Below, one piece after another: positions 1 to 7,506 of a stretch of DNA of 33,741 nucleotides. A program made the translations under genes and the position numbers. The number at the start of each line of letters is the position of its first letter. Position 1 is the stretch's first letter. This stretch comes from Caldanaerovirga acetigignens. Lineage in GTDB: Bacteria > Bacillota > Thermosediminibacteria > Thermosediminibacterales > Thermosediminibacteraceae. The stretch is from positions 1 through 33,741 of the forward strand of contig NZ_FRCR01000016.1 in NCBI RefSeq assembly GCF_900142995.1. The letters run 5' to 3'. The notes under the pieces were generated by a model. It did no database searches, had not been told where the DNA came from, and worked only from the letters and a program-made list of their open reading frames with translations.

Positions 1-508
1 GATGAGGACGAACGTAGAAGGAGTATATGCGATAGGCGACATAACGGGCAGATATCAGCTGGCCCACGTGGCGTCGCACCAGGGGATTGTGGCTGCTGCC
101 AACGCAACTGGAGAAAACAAAGTGATGGACTACAGGGCCGTGCCGAGCTGCATCTTTACAAGCCCGGAAGTTGCCTACGTGGGCCTTACAGAAAAAGAGG
201 CCCGGGAAATCTACGGAGACGGCATAAAAATAGGGAGATTTCCCTTTATAGCGAGCGGAAGGGCTCTTACTTTGGGCGAGACAGAAGGGTTTGTCAAGAT
301 AATAGCGGATTTTAAATGGAACGAGATACTGGGTGTCCACATCATAGGGCAGGGAGCGACGGAGCTCATTGCAGAAGCCGTACTTGCTATAAAACTCGAG
401 TGCACGGCCGAGGAGCTGGCGGACACCATCCACGCCCATCCGACCCTTTCGGAGACCGTTATGGAGGCGTCCTTCGACCTTTTAGGGATGCCGATTCATA
501 AGATGTGA
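1..508 (+). CDS. lpdA: dihydrolipoyl dehydrogenase, C-terminal part (5' end outside window)
   Basis: This is the C-terminal 168 residues of a FAD-dependent lipoamide dehydrogenase, the E3 component that reoxidises dihydrolipoamide in 2-oxoacid dehydrogenase or glycine-cleavage complexes using NAD+. The visible part begins with the end of the FAD-binding region (TNVEGVYAIGD, FAD-contacting Asp) and contains the whole dimerisation domain. The signature HAHPTLSE lies at fragment residues 144-151; its second His (H146) and Glu (E151) form the catalytic base pair. The reading frame is open to the window edge, so the true start and the redox-active CxxxxC are upstream and unseen. The family assignment is secure; which complex it serves cannot be told from here. 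A terminator follows closely. Confidence 0.93.
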   Translation, partial: MRTNVEGVYAIGDITGRYQLAHVASHQGIVAAANATGENKVMDYRAVPSCIFTSPEVAYVGLTEKEAREIYGDGIKIGRFPFIASGRALTLGETEGFVKIIADFKWNEILGVHIIGQGATELIAEAVLAIKLECTAEELADTIHAHPTLSETVMEASFDLLGMPIHKM

Positions 509-540
509 AGGCGAAGATTGATTTATGAGCGACAAATTAG

Positions 541-565
541 GCCGCAATTTTATGCGGCTTTTTTA
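541..565 (+). terminator. rho-independent terminator after lpdA
   Basis: A perfect 6-bp stem GCCGCA/TGCGGC (541-546 with 553-558) encloses a 6-nt loop and is followed directly by a run of seven T. It lies 33 nt after the lpdA stop. Confidence 0.85.
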
Positions 566-581
566 TATGCATACGTTATAT

Positions 582-697
582 GAGCGTTAGCTCGATGGTA
601 AAGGTTTATTGCGGACAAGGCTGTACTACCCTGCTAGCCGAAAGCAAAAGTGTCCGCCGGTAAGTGGAATCCGAAGGTCGGTGGAAAAACCACGGCC
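582..697 (+). other. structured non-coding stretch, possible RNA
   Basis: No convincing protein is encoded between the lpdA terminator and position 881. Within 582-697 several arms can pair in order: GAGC/GCTC (582-585 with 590-593), GCGGACA/TGTCCGC (611-617 with 651-657) enclosing GGCT/AGCC (619-622 with 636-639), and a bulged hairpin 676-684 with 690-697 around an AAAAA loop. The arrangement is richer than expected by chance in an AT-rich spacer and the stretch is more GC-rich than its surroundings. I do not recognise the family. It may be an RNA carried by the adjacent insertion-sequence remnant or the 5' part of a larger element. Confidence 0.35.
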
Positions 698-821
698 AGA
701 TGAAGAAGAAACCCATGCTTAAGGAAAGGCAGAGTATATGGGGAGGGCGTGGGTGTTTATTAAGATGGTGTAAAATTTTCTTAGGTCAAAAAGAAGGAAA
801 AACCAGGACGGATATAGAAGA

Positions 822-880
822 AAGACCTCACCATCCTCTAACCAGGATGAGTAAAAAACTCAACAGGAAGGTGAGGTCTT
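822..880 (+). promoter_or_regulatory. three-way-junction hairpin covering a transposase ribosome-binding site
   Basis: An 11-bp perfect stem (822-832 with 870-880) encloses two further hairpins, ATCCT/AGGAT (833-837 with 844-848) and GAGT/ACTC (849-852 with 858-861). The 3' arm of the outer stem contains the GGTGAGG ribosome-binding site of the ORF starting at 881. RNA reading in from outside the element would fold and hide this site, a known way insertion sequences avoid expression by external promoters. The sequestering role is inferred. Confidence 0.6.
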
Positions 881-1050
881 ATGGAAATAATTCTGTATGT
901 ATTTAAAACATTCCTGCTTTGTGCACAAAAAATTTTAGAGTTACTTTCCGGAAAAATACACTTTTTCTGAATTTGAAGAAGAACTTCATAAGCTGTGAAA
1001 AGATATACAAAGACAAGAAAGAAAGGAAAAATTGGGTAGTATTACAGAAA
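881..1050 (+). pseudogene. N-terminal fragment of an ISLre2/UPF0236-like transposase
   Basis: The ATG at 881 opens a reading frame of 29 codons beginning MEIILYVFKTFLL. It stops at a TGA (968-970) in a T-run. Removing one T restores a frame reading FSEFEEELHKL, which then meets another TGA. The hydrophobic start followed by an acidic EFEEELHKL stretch resembles the N-terminus of ISLre2-family transposases as I remember them, but the piece is short. It carries a frameshift and a nonsense codon and is cut at 1051 by the end of the IS1380 element. Its ribosome-binding site sits in the hairpin just upstream. Confidence 0.4.
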
Positions 1051-2414
1051 CCTGAATCCGTGATAAGGATTGCAATATAATCCATAAATGCGGGACATTT
1101 CCATGGAAAGCTCTTCTTAAAAACTAAAATTTTCTGCGGTTTTGGAGGAGATTTCATCTACAATATTACGCTTGGACTCCAAATGCTCAGTTTCCAAAGG
1201 CAAAAGCCTGATAAATACGCCGGAAGCTTCTAAACCACGGTTCATCCCTTGATAACCCTAATTTGAAACGATTTGCATGAAAAAATACCCGGGATGCTAT
1301 CGTGATTAGATTTTGAAGGTCGTTTGTCTCAAATTTTCCGGAAGGCAGCCTTTCAAGGTCCATGTCGCTCTTTAGCTCGCTATGAAATTGTTCGATTGTC
1401 CCATGCTCCGCATACAAGGCTTCGATAACTTCAGGTTCTTCTTCTAGTAGCGATGTATAATATGTGCTTACTTCAATCTCAGGCATAACTCTAATAAATA
1501 TCTTTGCCTTCTCTAACTTTTATGAGTTTACCTATGTTGCGTGCTATTTGAAGCCATCCTTCAGGGCTTTCCTTCCGAAGATTGCGCTTTATTATGTAAT
1601 CGACTTTCGTTTCTTGCTTTATGAGTATTTTTATGTTTTCTATGCTGTCGTTCCCTGCATCCATCCTTACTATCAGAGGCTTATCCGTAACAGCTCTGGC
1701 ATAGCGAATGCTCTCATCTATAAATTCAGGCGTGTTTTTCTGACAGTGTTGTTTTCCCTCGCGCAGCTCGATGTTTACTCCATAACCTTCTTGACCCAGA
1801 TATGCGATAATAGGAGAGTATCCTTCAAAACCTTTGTATGTCATGGATACGCCTTCTTTTTTAGTCTTTGAGTTGTCATAATGGGGATACGTCGACATCC
1901 AAAGCTACGTAATCTTTATAGCAGGGTGTAATCTTTACTCCCGCTTTCTTAAGCAAGAGAGCCAATTCTTCAAGTATGATGTTGTTCCAGATGCTGCCTG
2001 CCATATCAAATCTCTGACGCAGAGTCGGACTTGAAGGGACTTTTCTGATCCCAAGGCGGATTTAAAAAATTTGTCCTGGCGGAAAGGTTCAATGCTATCA
2101 AAGTCATTTTTTCCTTGACAGAGGAGGCCGATATATGATATTGCAACGTCGCTGTTTTTTATGTCCGGTTCTGGCATTTTGGAGATTTTCGCATTGTTTA
2201 ACCGACTTTTGAAACCTGTTTTATTGAGAAGGACTCCGACACAGGCAAGTCCGCTGACGGGAGTAAGAATTTCGTTTATCCTTACAATCTTAAATTTCAT
2301 ATTCACCTTAGGGGTTATTTTTTTCCTGTTGCGTTTTTTGTCCCCTTACTTGATTTTACTACTTTTCCCTTACTCGTACAAGGTTTTTTGGAATTTAATA
2401 ATCACGGATTCAGG
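1051..2414 (-). mobile_element. decayed IS1380-family insertion sequence with inverted ends
   Basis: The outer ends are 14-bp perfect inverted repeats: CCTGAATCCGTGAT at 1051-1064 and its complement at 2401-2414. They enclose a minus-strand transposase remnant. The element is about 1.36 kb, shorter than the usual 1.6-1.7 kb of the family, which fits an internal deletion. I see no matching 4-bp target duplication (GAAA on the left, GGAT on the right), so the flanks may have rearranged after insertion. Confidence 0.7.
1187..2300 (-). pseudogene. IS1380-family transposase, frameshifted and internally deleted
   Basis: The remnant reads leftward from an ATG at 2300 (MKFKIVRINEILTPVSG) behind an AAGGTGA ribosome-binding site. 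It proceeds in at least three frames: the N-terminal part to about 2040, a middle part around 1900-2040 (RQRFDMAGSIWNN-like and CYKDYVALDVDVSP readable in another frame), then 1491-1890 (YKGFEGYSPIIAYLGQEGY, RMDAGND) and 1187-1486. The last part holds the conserved acidic region IEQFHSELKSDMDLERLPSG and the tail FKLGLSRDEPWFRSFRRIY, both typical of IS1380 DDE transposases. A block of roughly 70-80 residues expected before MPEIEVSTYYTSL is missing near 1487-1500. It cannot make an active enzyme. Confidence 0.75.
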
Positions 2415-2428
2415 GGATATTTATTTTG

Positions 2429-2554
2429 AGAGCTAAATCTCGGGCAATAGAGTTACTGAAGCGAGTAGTGCATGAACATATCAATACTAAAAAAAGGGTA
2501 TGGTGGTTGGTTCGCAGGCAAATAAATAGAGCCCTGGGCAACGCCTATTGGTGA
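2429..2554 (+). pseudogene. C-terminal remnant of an unidentified transposase-like ORF
   Basis: Just outside the right end of the IS1380 element a frame reads RAKSRAIELLKRVV, then HEHINTKKRVWWLVRRQ, ending INRALGNAYW and TGA at 2552-2554. It has no start of its own. Its basic, helical composition is transposase-like, and it may be the far side of the element that IS1380 invaded. The last codons overlap a hairpin with GCCCTGG/CCAGGGC arms (2531-2537 with 2555-2561), which on the minus strand is followed by a T-rich tract and may terminate the PTS operon. I do not recognise the family. Confidence 0.25.
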
Positions 2555-2706
2555 CCAGGGCCAAACGAGCTTAATTGAACTATATTAGAAACTTTGCGGA
2601 GTTAGCAAACTACCAAAGCCTGATACATATATTTGTTGGTGTTAGATAAGTAATCATTCCAATAAAAATAGGGACTGAGTGAGTTGAATTAATTTGTATA
2701 ATTATA

Positions 2707-3957
2707 TCAGCCGAAAAATTGCATAATCTTTAGCAATATCCAAGTTAAGGGGTTAGCTCCGTCACAGATACTAGATATTTTCGTAGCTCCTTCCGGAAAT
2801 TTAAAAGCTGCATCTATTGCCGCTTGAGTATGAAGGGGAGATACATTTGTGGCTATTAAAAGTCCTACAGCAATAACAATAGCGCCAATTATTACAGATC
2901 TAAAAACATTACCTCTACATATAGGTGCTACCATAGCAACCATAAAAGGAATTGTAGCTAGATCGCCAAATGGTAAGACTCGGTTTCCTGGGATTACTAG
3001 AGCTAAGAAAATGGTTACAGGGACAAGTATAAGTGCAGTGGCTATTGCGGAAGGATGTCCTATAGCTACGGCTGAATCAAGTCCAATATAAAATTCTTGG
3101 CTAGCAAATCTCTTTTGCATAAAAGCTTTAGCTGCTTCGGACACAGGCATAAGACCTTCCATTAGAATTTTAACCATCCTAGGCATAAGGAACATAACAC
3201 CTGCCATGGACATGCCAAGGTTTAATGTGGCTTTTGCATCATACTTTGCTAATAGGCCGAGAATTATTCCGAGCAGTAAACCAACAACTACAGGTTCACC
3301 AAATACGCCAAATTTTTTACTTATTTGTTCTGGATCAGCATTTATTTTGTTGATTCCTGGAATTTTATCAATAATCTTATTCAAAGGTATTGCAATAGGC
3401 ACATATGCAGCTGAAAATCCATGAGGTAATGATACCCCTGGAAGACCGTAGAATTCCTGTACCATTTGAGCCGTCCAATCGCCAAGCTTCAATACAATTG
3501 CGCAGTTGATTGCAGCAGCTACCATTCCTAAAGTTAAACTTCCTGTAGCGGCTGTCACAAGTGCACCAGTGAAGGCAAAATGCCAGTAATTCCATAAATC
3601 TACATTAACCGTTTTTGTGGTTTTCGTGGCAAGCATTACTATGTTAACTAAAAGGCCTATAGGTATTACGAAAGCTCCTACTTTAGAAGCAAAAGCTATC
3701 GCAGCTGCTGCAGGCCAACCTACGTCTATTACATCCAACTTTATTCCCATATTTTCTACCATTGCTTTTGCAGCAGGTCCCAAATTATTACTCAAAAGAC
3801 CAATAACCAGGTTGATTCCGATAAAACCTATACCTATGGTAATTCCTGCCCTAAACGCTTTACCAGGTTTTTCACCTAAAATTACTGCAAGAATGAAGAT
3901 AATAATTGGTAGCATTACAACTGCACCTAAATCTAAGATAAACCTAATGACTGACAT
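2707..3957 (-). CDS. gatC: PTS galactitol-type transporter subunit IIC
   Basis: This is the polytopic membrane subunit of a galactitol-family phosphotransferase system, which carries a polyol or sugar inward while IIB phosphorylates it. The 416-residue product matches the usual IIC-Gat length. It shows many hydrophobic segments (for example PIIIFILAVILGEKPGKAFRAG near the start) and the conserved EPVVVGLLLG and GHPSAIATALILVP stretches. I chose the ATG giving MSVIRFILDLG because it has AAAGGGGG seven bases upstream; an in-frame ATG 12 codons earlier lacks a site. It is the last gene of a leftward IIA-IIB-IIC operon, 38 nt after gatB. The true substrate cannot be read from the sequence. Confidence 0.92.
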   Translation of the reverse strand: MSVIRFILDLGAVVMLPIIIFILAVILGEKPGKAFRAGITIGIGFIGINLVIGLLSNNLGPAAKAMVENMGIKLDVIDVGWPAAAAIAFASKVGAFVIPIGLLVNIVMLATKTTKTVNVDLWNYWHFAFTGALVTAATGSLTLGMVAAAINCAIVLKLGDWTAQMVQEFYGLPGVSLPHGFSAAYVPIAIPLNKIIDKIPGINKINADPEQISKKFGVFGEPVVVGLLLGIILGLLAKYDAKATLNLGMSMAGVMFLMPRMVKILMEGLMPVSEAAKAFMQKRFASQEFYIGLDSAVAIGHPSAIATALILVPVTIFLALVIPGNRVLPFGDLATIPFMVAMVAPICRGNVFRSVIIGAIVIAVGLLIATNVSPLHTQAAIDAAFKFPEGATKISSICDGANPLTWILLKIMQFFG

Positions 3958-3995
3958 TAAAAAACCCCCTTTAAATGTTTTATGAAATATCATTA

Positions 3996-4283
3996 TTATT
4001 TGTTTTTTAATATATTAACGATATCTTTAATGACATTATCCTCGCCAATTCCTGTTATAAATGGAAGACCGTTAATAATTGGTACATTGAAATTGTCTTT
4101 TAATATTGTTGTTGAAACTATAAGATCTGCTCCATCGGAGTAGCTTCTGAGTTCTGTTACCTTACACTGGATAATGTTTACGTTAATTCCTTCTTTTTTA
4201 CAGGCCTCGGCAATTTTATCTGCTACTACTGTAGAAGTAGCTATACCAGTTCCACAGGCAACTATAACTTTTTTTACTGTCAT
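3996..4283 (-). CDS. gatB: PTS galactitol-type subunit IIB
   Basis: A cytoplasmic IIB domain protein of 95 residues that accepts phosphate from IIA and passes it to the substrate moving through IIC. The N-terminal VIVACGTGIATST loop is the family phosphate-binding loop, and C10 is the phospho-cysteine. Length is normal for stand-alone GatB. A GGGAGGA ribosome-binding site precedes the ATG. It is separated from the IIA gene by a 90-nt spacer and from the IIC gene by 38 nt, all in one direction. Confidence 0.93.
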   Translation of the reverse strand: MTVKKVIVACGTGIATSTVVADKIAEACKKEGINVNIIQCKVTELRSYSDGADLIVSTTILKDNFNVPIINGLPFITGIGEDNVIKDIVNILKNK

Positions 4284-4373
4284 TATTTATCCTCCCGTCT
4301 AAAAACTTTAATAAATTGTAATTTATATAAGATTATAAACCTTCAATCTTTCACCTCCTCCTTCGGAATATTT

Positions 4374-4853
4374 TTAAGCAAGAATTCCAACTTTTATTGA
4401 GCGAGATAGAATTGATATTAATTCTTTCTTGTTTTTAGTTTCAGAAAGCTGATGAAGTAGTTTTTTATCTTGGAAAAGAGACACTAAACTTTTAAGTAAG
4501 TTTATCTGCATTGTCGGTTCATTGATTGCTAGCATAAAAACCAGTTTAACATCAACTTCTTCTTCTGGATTTCCCATGATCGAAAATTTAACAGGCTTAT
4601 TCAGAACCCCTATTGCTATAGCCGGCTTTACTACGTGAATTATGTCGGCGTGAGGTATAGCAACTCCTACTCCTTCAGTGGGAAGTCCAGTTGGAAATAC
4701 TTTTTCTCTTTCTAGAATTGCTTCTAAAAAACTTTCCTTTACATAACCACTTGATATCAATAGATTAGCAAGAGCTTTTAATACTTCTTCTCTTTTCTCA
4801 GCTTCGAGACGAATTAAAATTAATTCTTCGTTCAATAAGTTGAATTCTTGCAT
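4374..4853 (-). CDS. gatA: PTS fructose/galactitol-type subunit IIA
   Basis: A 159-residue IIA protein of the PTS_EIIA_2 (mannitol/fructose/galactitol) fold. It takes phosphate from HPr and hands it to the neighbouring IIB. The motif GVGVAIPHAD places the phospho-histidine at H68. An AAGGAGG site lies seven bases before the ATG. It is the first gene of the operon and lies directly behind the sigma-54-type promoter. Neither HPr nor a regulator of the LevR type is found next to it in this window. Confidence 0.92.
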   Translation of the reverse strand: MQEFNLLNEELILIRLEAEKREEVLKALANLLISSGYVKESFLEAILEREKVFPTGLPTEGVGVAIPHADIIHVVKPAIAIGVLNKPVKFSIMGNPEEEVDVKLVFMLAINEPTMQINLLKSLVSLFQDKKLLHQLSETKNKKELISILSRSIKVGILA

Positions 4854-4910
4854 GAATTATGCCTCCTTGGATTAAGTTTTATTAACATATCCTTCCGAGA
4901 ACTATTTAGA

Positions 4911-4927
4911 TGCAAATTCTGTTCCAA
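4911..4927 (-). promoter_or_regulatory. sigma-54 (-24/-12) promoter of the gat operon
   Basis: Read on the minus strand the site is TTGGAACAGAATTTGCA. It matches the RpoN consensus TTGGCACR-N4-TTGCW at all defined positions but one, and has the diagnostic ten bases between the GG and GC doublets. It lies about 60 bp before the gatA start. Transcription from such sites needs an ATP-dependent activator; in Firmicutes PTS operons these are usually LevR-like. A near-palindrome TGATGCATACATCA at 4956-4969 just upstream could be part of an activator site (inference). Confidence 0.75.
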
Positions 4928-5048
4928 AATGAATTAATATATTTTTGTGTTCTTATGATGCATACATCAAAAAAATATACCGAAAAAATTACCACATTTT
5001 ATACCTAAGCTGTAAATTTTGTTGTAGTTCTTTTTTAAAACCATAGTA

Positions 5049-5078
5049 TTGACTTGCCATCAACACGTAAAATATAAT
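5049..5078 (+). promoter_or_regulatory. sigma-A promoter of the transaldolase gene
   Basis: TTGACT at 5049-5054 and a perfect TATAAT at 5073-5078 are separated by 18 bp. The transaldolase start codon is 40 bp further on. Confidence 0.75.
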
Positions 5079-5117
5079 AATGCCGGACTAAAAAAGTTTA
5101 ATGGAGGTATTAAAAGT

Positions 5118-5765
5118 ATGAAACTGTTCCTGGACACGGCCAACGTCAACGAAATACGCGAAGCTGCGGCATTGGGAGTTATCTCGGGCGTTACAACCAA
5201 TCCAACCCTGATTGCAAAAGAAGGAAGGGATTTTAAAGAGACGATTTTGGAGATAACAAAAATAGTAGATGGACCCATAAGCGCGGAAGTTGTCAGTCTC
5301 GATGCCGAGGGCATGGTAAAAGAGGCTATGGAAATAGCTTCGTGGCATCCAAACATAGTAATTAAAATTCCGATGACGTGGGAAGGATTGAAGGCTGTAA
5401 AAGAATTGAGTAAAAATGGCGTTAAAACCAATGTTACCCTTATTTTCTCACCAAGCCAGGCTCTTTTAGCGGCCCAGGCTGGTGCAACTTACGTGAGTCC
5501 TTTTATCGGAAGGTTTACCGACATAAGCCAGGATGGTATAGCTCTGGTTTCGGATATTGTCGATATTTTTACGCTTCATGATATAAAGACGAAAGTTATA
5601 GCTGCCAGTATCAGGACGCCAATGGACGTAGTCAACGCTGCAAAGGCAGGAGCTGACATAGCTACTGTGCCTTATAAAGTTCTGGAGCAGATGGTAAAAC
5701 ACCCCTTGACCGATATAGGCATCCAGCGCTTCCTCGAGGATTGGAAAAAAGTGCCGAACAAGTAA
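5118..5765 (+). CDS. tal: transaldolase, TalC/FSA-size subfamily
   Basis: A 215-residue TIM-barrel transaldolase that moves a dihydroxyacetone unit between sugar phosphates in the non-oxidative pentose phosphate pathway. The Schiff-base lysine is K83 in VIKIPMT. Two positions separate true transaldolases from the similar fructose-6-phosphate aldolases: here they are E57 (SAEVVS) and F129 (YVSPFIGR) rather than the Gln and Tyr of FSA, so transaldolase is favoured. The start giving [10 protein letters not shown] was chosen for its GGAGG site; the frame is open further upstream but that region holds the promoter. It is monocistronic, between its own promoter and terminator, divergent from the gat operon. 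Confidence 0.9.
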   Translation: MKLFLDTANVNEIREAAALGVISGVTTNPTLIAKEGRDFKETILEITKIVDGPISAEVVSLDAEGMVKEAMEIASWHPNIVIKIPMTWEGLKAVKELSKNGVKTNVTLIFSPSQALLAAQAGATYVSPFIGRFTDISQDGIALVSDIVDIFTLHDIKTKVIAASIRTPMDVVNAAKAGADIATVPYKVLEQMVKHPLTDIGIQRFLEDWKKVPNK

Positions 5766-5780
5766 TGCCGCATGAAAAAT

Positions 5781-5816
5781 AAGCCCGTGTTCTTTATTTA
5801 ATGCGGGCTTTTTTTG
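5781..5816. terminator. bidirectional terminator between tal and a small minus-strand gene
   Basis: AAGCCCG (5781-5787) pairs with CGGGCTT (5804-5810), followed by T7 on the plus strand. The stop codon of the minus-strand 52-aa ORF lies within the hairpin loop, so the structure overlaps that gene's 3' end. Confidence 0.8.
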
Positions 5817-5956
5817 TTTTCTGGCCCCCGTTCGGGGTCTATTACTTTTCTCATACCCCGGATTTTGTCGAGGGCTTCTTTTCTTACAGCAAGCTCCCTT
5901 GATATTTCCTCCTTTTCTGTTGCTTTTTCTTTTTTTCTTTTATCTTTTTTTGCCAT
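5798..5956 (-). CDS. 52-aa highly charged hypothetical protein
   Basis: The ATG at 5956 (minus strand) is preceded by AGAGGTGG at proper distance. The product starts MAKKDKRKKEKATEKEE and continues ISRELAVRKEALDKIRG to a C-terminus KKSPH. It is dominated by Lys, Arg and Glu, has no cysteine and would form a charged helix. I do not recognise it. The clear ribosome-binding site and the uninterrupted frame argue that it is real. It converges on the transaldolase gene and its end overlaps the shared terminator. Confidence 0.55.
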   Translation of the reverse strand: MAKKDKRKKEKATEKEEISRELAVRKEALDKIRGMRKVIDPERGPENKKSPH

Positions 5957-6116
5957 TAAAAAACCCACCTCTGTTTTATGTCTTGCGTTAATATATTGTG
6001 CAGTATCGATAAGAATTATTTTGAGTTTGGTAATTTTGTATAAATGATTGATGGGAACTGAATAAAAATGTTAACATATAGGAGAAAGAAGATGATGGAG
6101 GAAGGGAGAAGACTAT

Positions 6117-7409
6117 ATGCTCAATTTGAATGCAAAACTTATGGAGCTAGAGGCCAGCGGGAAAAAAATTAACGTGGGATTAATAGGCGCTGGTCAGATG
6201 GGGCGGGGACTTGTGAGCCAGATTTTTTGCATGAAAGGCATTAAAATGGCAGCCGTATGCGATAGGGATTTAGAAGAAGCAAAAAAAGCTTACATATTGG
6301 CGGGGGTGTCCGAAGACGATATATTTCCGGCGCGAACGCCTGCGGAAGTGGAAGAATGGGTAGCAAGGGGAAGGTATGTAATAACGGAAGATTTTAGTAC
6401 CGTTACGCGAGCTATACCGATTGATGTCATAGTGGATGCAACAGGAGTGCCCGAGGTTGGAGCGCAAATTGCATTAGAGTCAATTTATAACGGTAAACAT
6501 ATAGTGATGTTAAACGTTGAAACGGATGTGACAGTGGGGCCGATTTTGAAGAAGATGGCAGATAGTGCGGGGGTGGTATATACTGTATCTGCCGGGGATG
6601 AACCAGGGGCAATAAAAGAATTATATGATTTTGCTGATGCCCTAGGATTTGAGGTATTGGTTTTAGGCAAGGGTAAAAATAACCCCCTCGATTTGGAAGC
6701 TAACCCCGATTCGGTTATGGAAGAAGCTATCAAGAAGAAAATGAGCCCTAGAATGCTGGCATCTTTCAAAGACGGCACTAAAACCATGGTGGAACTAACT
6801 GCTGTTTCCAATGCAACCGGTTTTATGCCCACCAGGAGGGGGTTAATAGGACCCAGTGCGAGCGTTAAAGAATTGACAAAAATATTCAGATTAAAAGAAG
6901 AGGGGGGAATTTTAGAAAGGTATCAGGTAGTGGAATACGTCAACGGTGTTGCACCGGGAGTTTTCGCAATTGTTAAGACCAATTTAGAGGCTATTAAAGA
7001 AGAATTGGCTTATCTTTCCATGGGTGAAGGCCCCAACTATGTACTTTATCGTCCTTACCACCTGACAAGCATAGAAACGCCCCTTTCGATCGCCAGGGCG
7101 TACATTTACAAGGAGCCTACAATAGTACCTAAGGGTGCTCCGGTATCCGAGACCATAGCAGTAGCAAAAAAAGATTTAAAAGTTGGGGAACACCTTGACG
7201 GCATCGGAGGTTTTACGGTTTACGGTTTAATAGATACTTATAAAAACGCGAAAAAAGAAAACGCCCTGCCGATAGGACTGGTAAACAGCAACGTGGTAAT
7301 GATAAAAAATGTGAAAAAAGGACAGGTAATAACTTATGATTCTATTAGATTAGATGAAGGCTCGCTAATTTTGCAGTTGCGCAGAATGCAAGAGAAGCTG
7401 ATTGGTTAG
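6117..7409 (+). CDS. NAD(P)-dependent oxidoreductase, homoserine-dehydrogenase-like with SAF domain (COG4091 type)
   Basis: A 430-residue soluble protein with an N-terminal Rossmann fold (VGLIGAGQMGRGL; glycines G24, G26 and G29) and the IVDATGVPEVGA segment seen in homoserine-dehydrogenase-like enzymes. The C-terminal third (from about residue 345, KGAPVSETIAVAKKDLKVGEHL) resembles a SAF domain, which in sugar-acid enzymes binds or presents substrate. COG4091 proteins are often found with sugar or sugar-acid catabolism genes, but their reactions are mostly unproven. A GGAGGAAGGGAG site lies upstream of the chosen ATG. It stands alone between the 52-aa gene and a new promoter; proximity to gat and tal suggests a carbohydrate role (inference). 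Confidence 0.8.
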   Translation: MLNLNAKLMELEASGKKINVGLIGAGQMGRGLVSQIFCMKGIKMAAVCDRDLEEAKKAYILAGVSEDDIFPARTPAEVEEWVARGRYVITEDFSTVTRAIPIDVIVDATGVPEVGAQIALESIYNGKHIVMLNVETDVTVGPILKKMADSAGVVYTVSAGDEPGAIKELYDFADALGFEVLVLGKGKNNPLDLEANPDSVMEEAIKKKMSPRMLASFKDGTKTMVELTAVSNATGFMPTRRGLIGPSASVKELTKIFRLKEEGGILERYQVVEYVNGVAPGVFAIVKTNLEAIKEELAYLSMGEGPNYVLYRPYHLTSIETPLSIARAYIYKEPTIVPKGAPVSETIAVAKKDLKVGEHLDGIGGFTVYGLIDTYKNAKKENALPIGLVNSNVVMIKNVKKGQVITYDSIRLDEGSLILQLRRMQEKLIG

Positions 7410-7430
7410 GGCTGTGACTAAAAATCAATA

Positions 7431-7459
7431 TTGATATTTTTTAATTTTCGAGGTATAGT
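7431..7459 (+). promoter_or_regulatory. sigma-A promoter for the zinc-ribbon gene and ptsI
   Basis: TTGATA (7431-7436) and TATAGT (7454-7459) are separated by 17 bp. The next start codon is 48 bp further downstream, in a short AT-rich leader. Confidence 0.6.
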
Positions 7460-7506
7460 TAAAAAAAGATTAAATTTATTAATCGAAAGACGAGGGAGTT
7501 TTTTAT

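Noticed and set aside
586-660. tRNA-like D-arm (TTAGCTCGATGGTAA)
   Set aside because: No acceptor stem, anticodon arm or T-arm can be built around it.
664-906. 80-aa plus-strand ORF before the transposase remnant
   Set aside because: No family resemblance, no good ribosome-binding site, and it runs across paired structures and into the three-way hairpin.
1464-1871. 135-aa plus-strand ORF in the IS1380 element
   Set aside because: It is the antisense shadow of the transposase, with a composition rich in Phe, Tyr and Ser typical of such shadows.
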